Assembly: GCA_920105625.2 (NCBI GenBank)
Contig: OV050033.1
Location: 11,512,001-11,576,000 of the forward strand
Direction of reading: 5' to 3'
Origin: Clusia tigrina
Lineage: Eukaryota > Arthropoda > Insecta > Diptera > Clusiidae
DNA length: 64,000 nucleotides
Positions 63,375 through 64,000 of the stretch are shown here, in pieces (within the stretch, counting starts at the first letter, position 1; each line of letters begins with the position of its first letter). The notes beneath the pieces were generated by a model. The model was not told where the DNA came from, made no database searches, and worked only from the letters and a program-made list of their open reading frames with translations. A program made the translations under genes and the position numbers.

Positions 63375-63450
63375 ATCAATGCTTGAGTACTTGAAGACCT
63401 CCTTCTTCGGCGGCTCTCCGCCCTACCCCACTTCTATCTACCTATCTAAA
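63375..63450 (-). repeat. dispersed repeat, copy 3 of 3
   Basis: The reverse complement reads GATAGAAGTGGGGTAGGGC, GGAGAGCCGCCGAAGAAGGA, GGTCTTCAAGTACTCAAGCA and CCCATTGTACTGTAAGG. It matches the copies at 8236-8330 and 29436-29520; it is opposite in orientation. Confidence 0.65.
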
Positions 63451-63464
63451 TATCTAACCACACT

Positions 63465-63720
63465 CTACAGATAGAACAGCAGTCTAAGGTGTTCACCGAT
63501 TCCGCTGAGAATTAGTCTAAGTATTTCACCAATTCTATTGAGATTTATATACACGAAGGACAGAACAGCAGTCTAAGGTTTTCACCGATTCTGTTGAGAC
63601 GCAGGACAGAACAGTAGTGTAAGGTTTTCAGTGAATCAGCTGTGACATACTTATACGAACGACAGACCAGCAGTCTAATGTGTTCACCGATTCTGCTGAA
63701 ACCAAGACTCCCGTAAACTA
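63465..63720 (+). repeat. tandem array, GACAGA(A/C)CAGCAGTCTAAG units
   Basis: Four to five irregular units at about 63472, 63561, 63603 and 63660 share CAGTCTAAGGT(G/T)TTCACCGATTC, then TGCTGAGA or a variant, with spacing of 40-90 bases. The sequence is not recognised. Confidence 0.75.
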
Positions 63721-64000
63721 AACGCGGAAGAAAAACTTAACAAACGCTAACGAGGATGTAAACCGGGTCTAGGCTACATTGCCTTATGATTGTAATACAA
63801 ATAGTTTTTCATTCTGCAACCACGTTAACTTTTTTCTGGAACCGACTCCGCTGAGCTTACCCCAGAAATTTGAGTCGTTACAGTGTCTCATTCGATACTA
63901 CTTTAGTACATACTAAACACCATTGTATTTATGGGTTCATTTTCTTGAACTGATTCCAAGAAATGTTCCCAAGGGCCCAGGAATGATACGAGTATTAAAT

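Overview
The window looks like nuclear DNA of a higher (brachyceran, probably acalyptrate and possibly tephritid) fly. The clues are intron-rich genes with fly-like proteins, AT-rich introns, CAA/CAG and CA/TG microsatellites, and many decayed non-LTR retrotransposon pieces, several ending in the 'cctaacctaa'-type tails common in Diptera. The species cannot be fixed from the sequence alone. Most of the 64 kb is non-coding.

Three genes can be read exon by exon with consistent splice sites and phases. (1) On the + strand at 1206-17416, a complete 608-residue ABCG half-transporter in 11 coding exons, with an 11.9 kb first intron full of repeats. (2) On the + strand at 19823-23374, a complete 759-residue Hrs in 9 exons: the VHS-FYVE-UIM-coiled-coil ESCRT-0 subunit, with a PSAP motif and a C-terminal LISFD clathrin box. 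(3) On the - strand at 56393-46647, six coding exons of an Ig/fibronectin-III cell-surface protein that I identify as the orthologue of Drosophila fipi (CG15630). Its signal-peptide exon lies further upstream and was not found. One further exon is possible: a type II membrane-protein-like open exon at 28673-28416 on the - strand.

Layout. 1-1049: decayed LINE RNase H piece, then the 5' leader of the ABCG gene. 1-17 kb: ABCG gene; its introns carry LINE pieces, a ~150 bp tandem array, two copies of a tRNA-derived SINE, a long TA run and a 22 bp minisatellite. 17.4-19.8 kb: short intergenic gap with a tandem duplication and a LINE tail. 19.8-23.4 kb: Hrs. 23.4-46.6 kb: a gene-poor stretch with a mariner-type transposase fossil, LINE fragments, two more SINE copies, islands of unique-looking microsatellite-rich DNA, and a 1.6 kb degenerate 12 bp minisatellite. 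46.6-56.4 kb: fipi, with a LINE tail and a ~160 bp tandem array in its introns. 56.4-64 kb: mostly unassigned sequence with GA-rich, hexanucleotide and tandem repeats.

The three genes are functionally unrelated (lipid or small-molecule transport, endosomal sorting, neuronal adhesion). I found no operon-like or defence-like system. The least explained signals are the tRNA-derived SINE family (four copies, all in the same orientation), a separate three-copy dispersed repeat, two minisatellites, several inverted repeats and the orphan exon at 28.4-28.7 kb.
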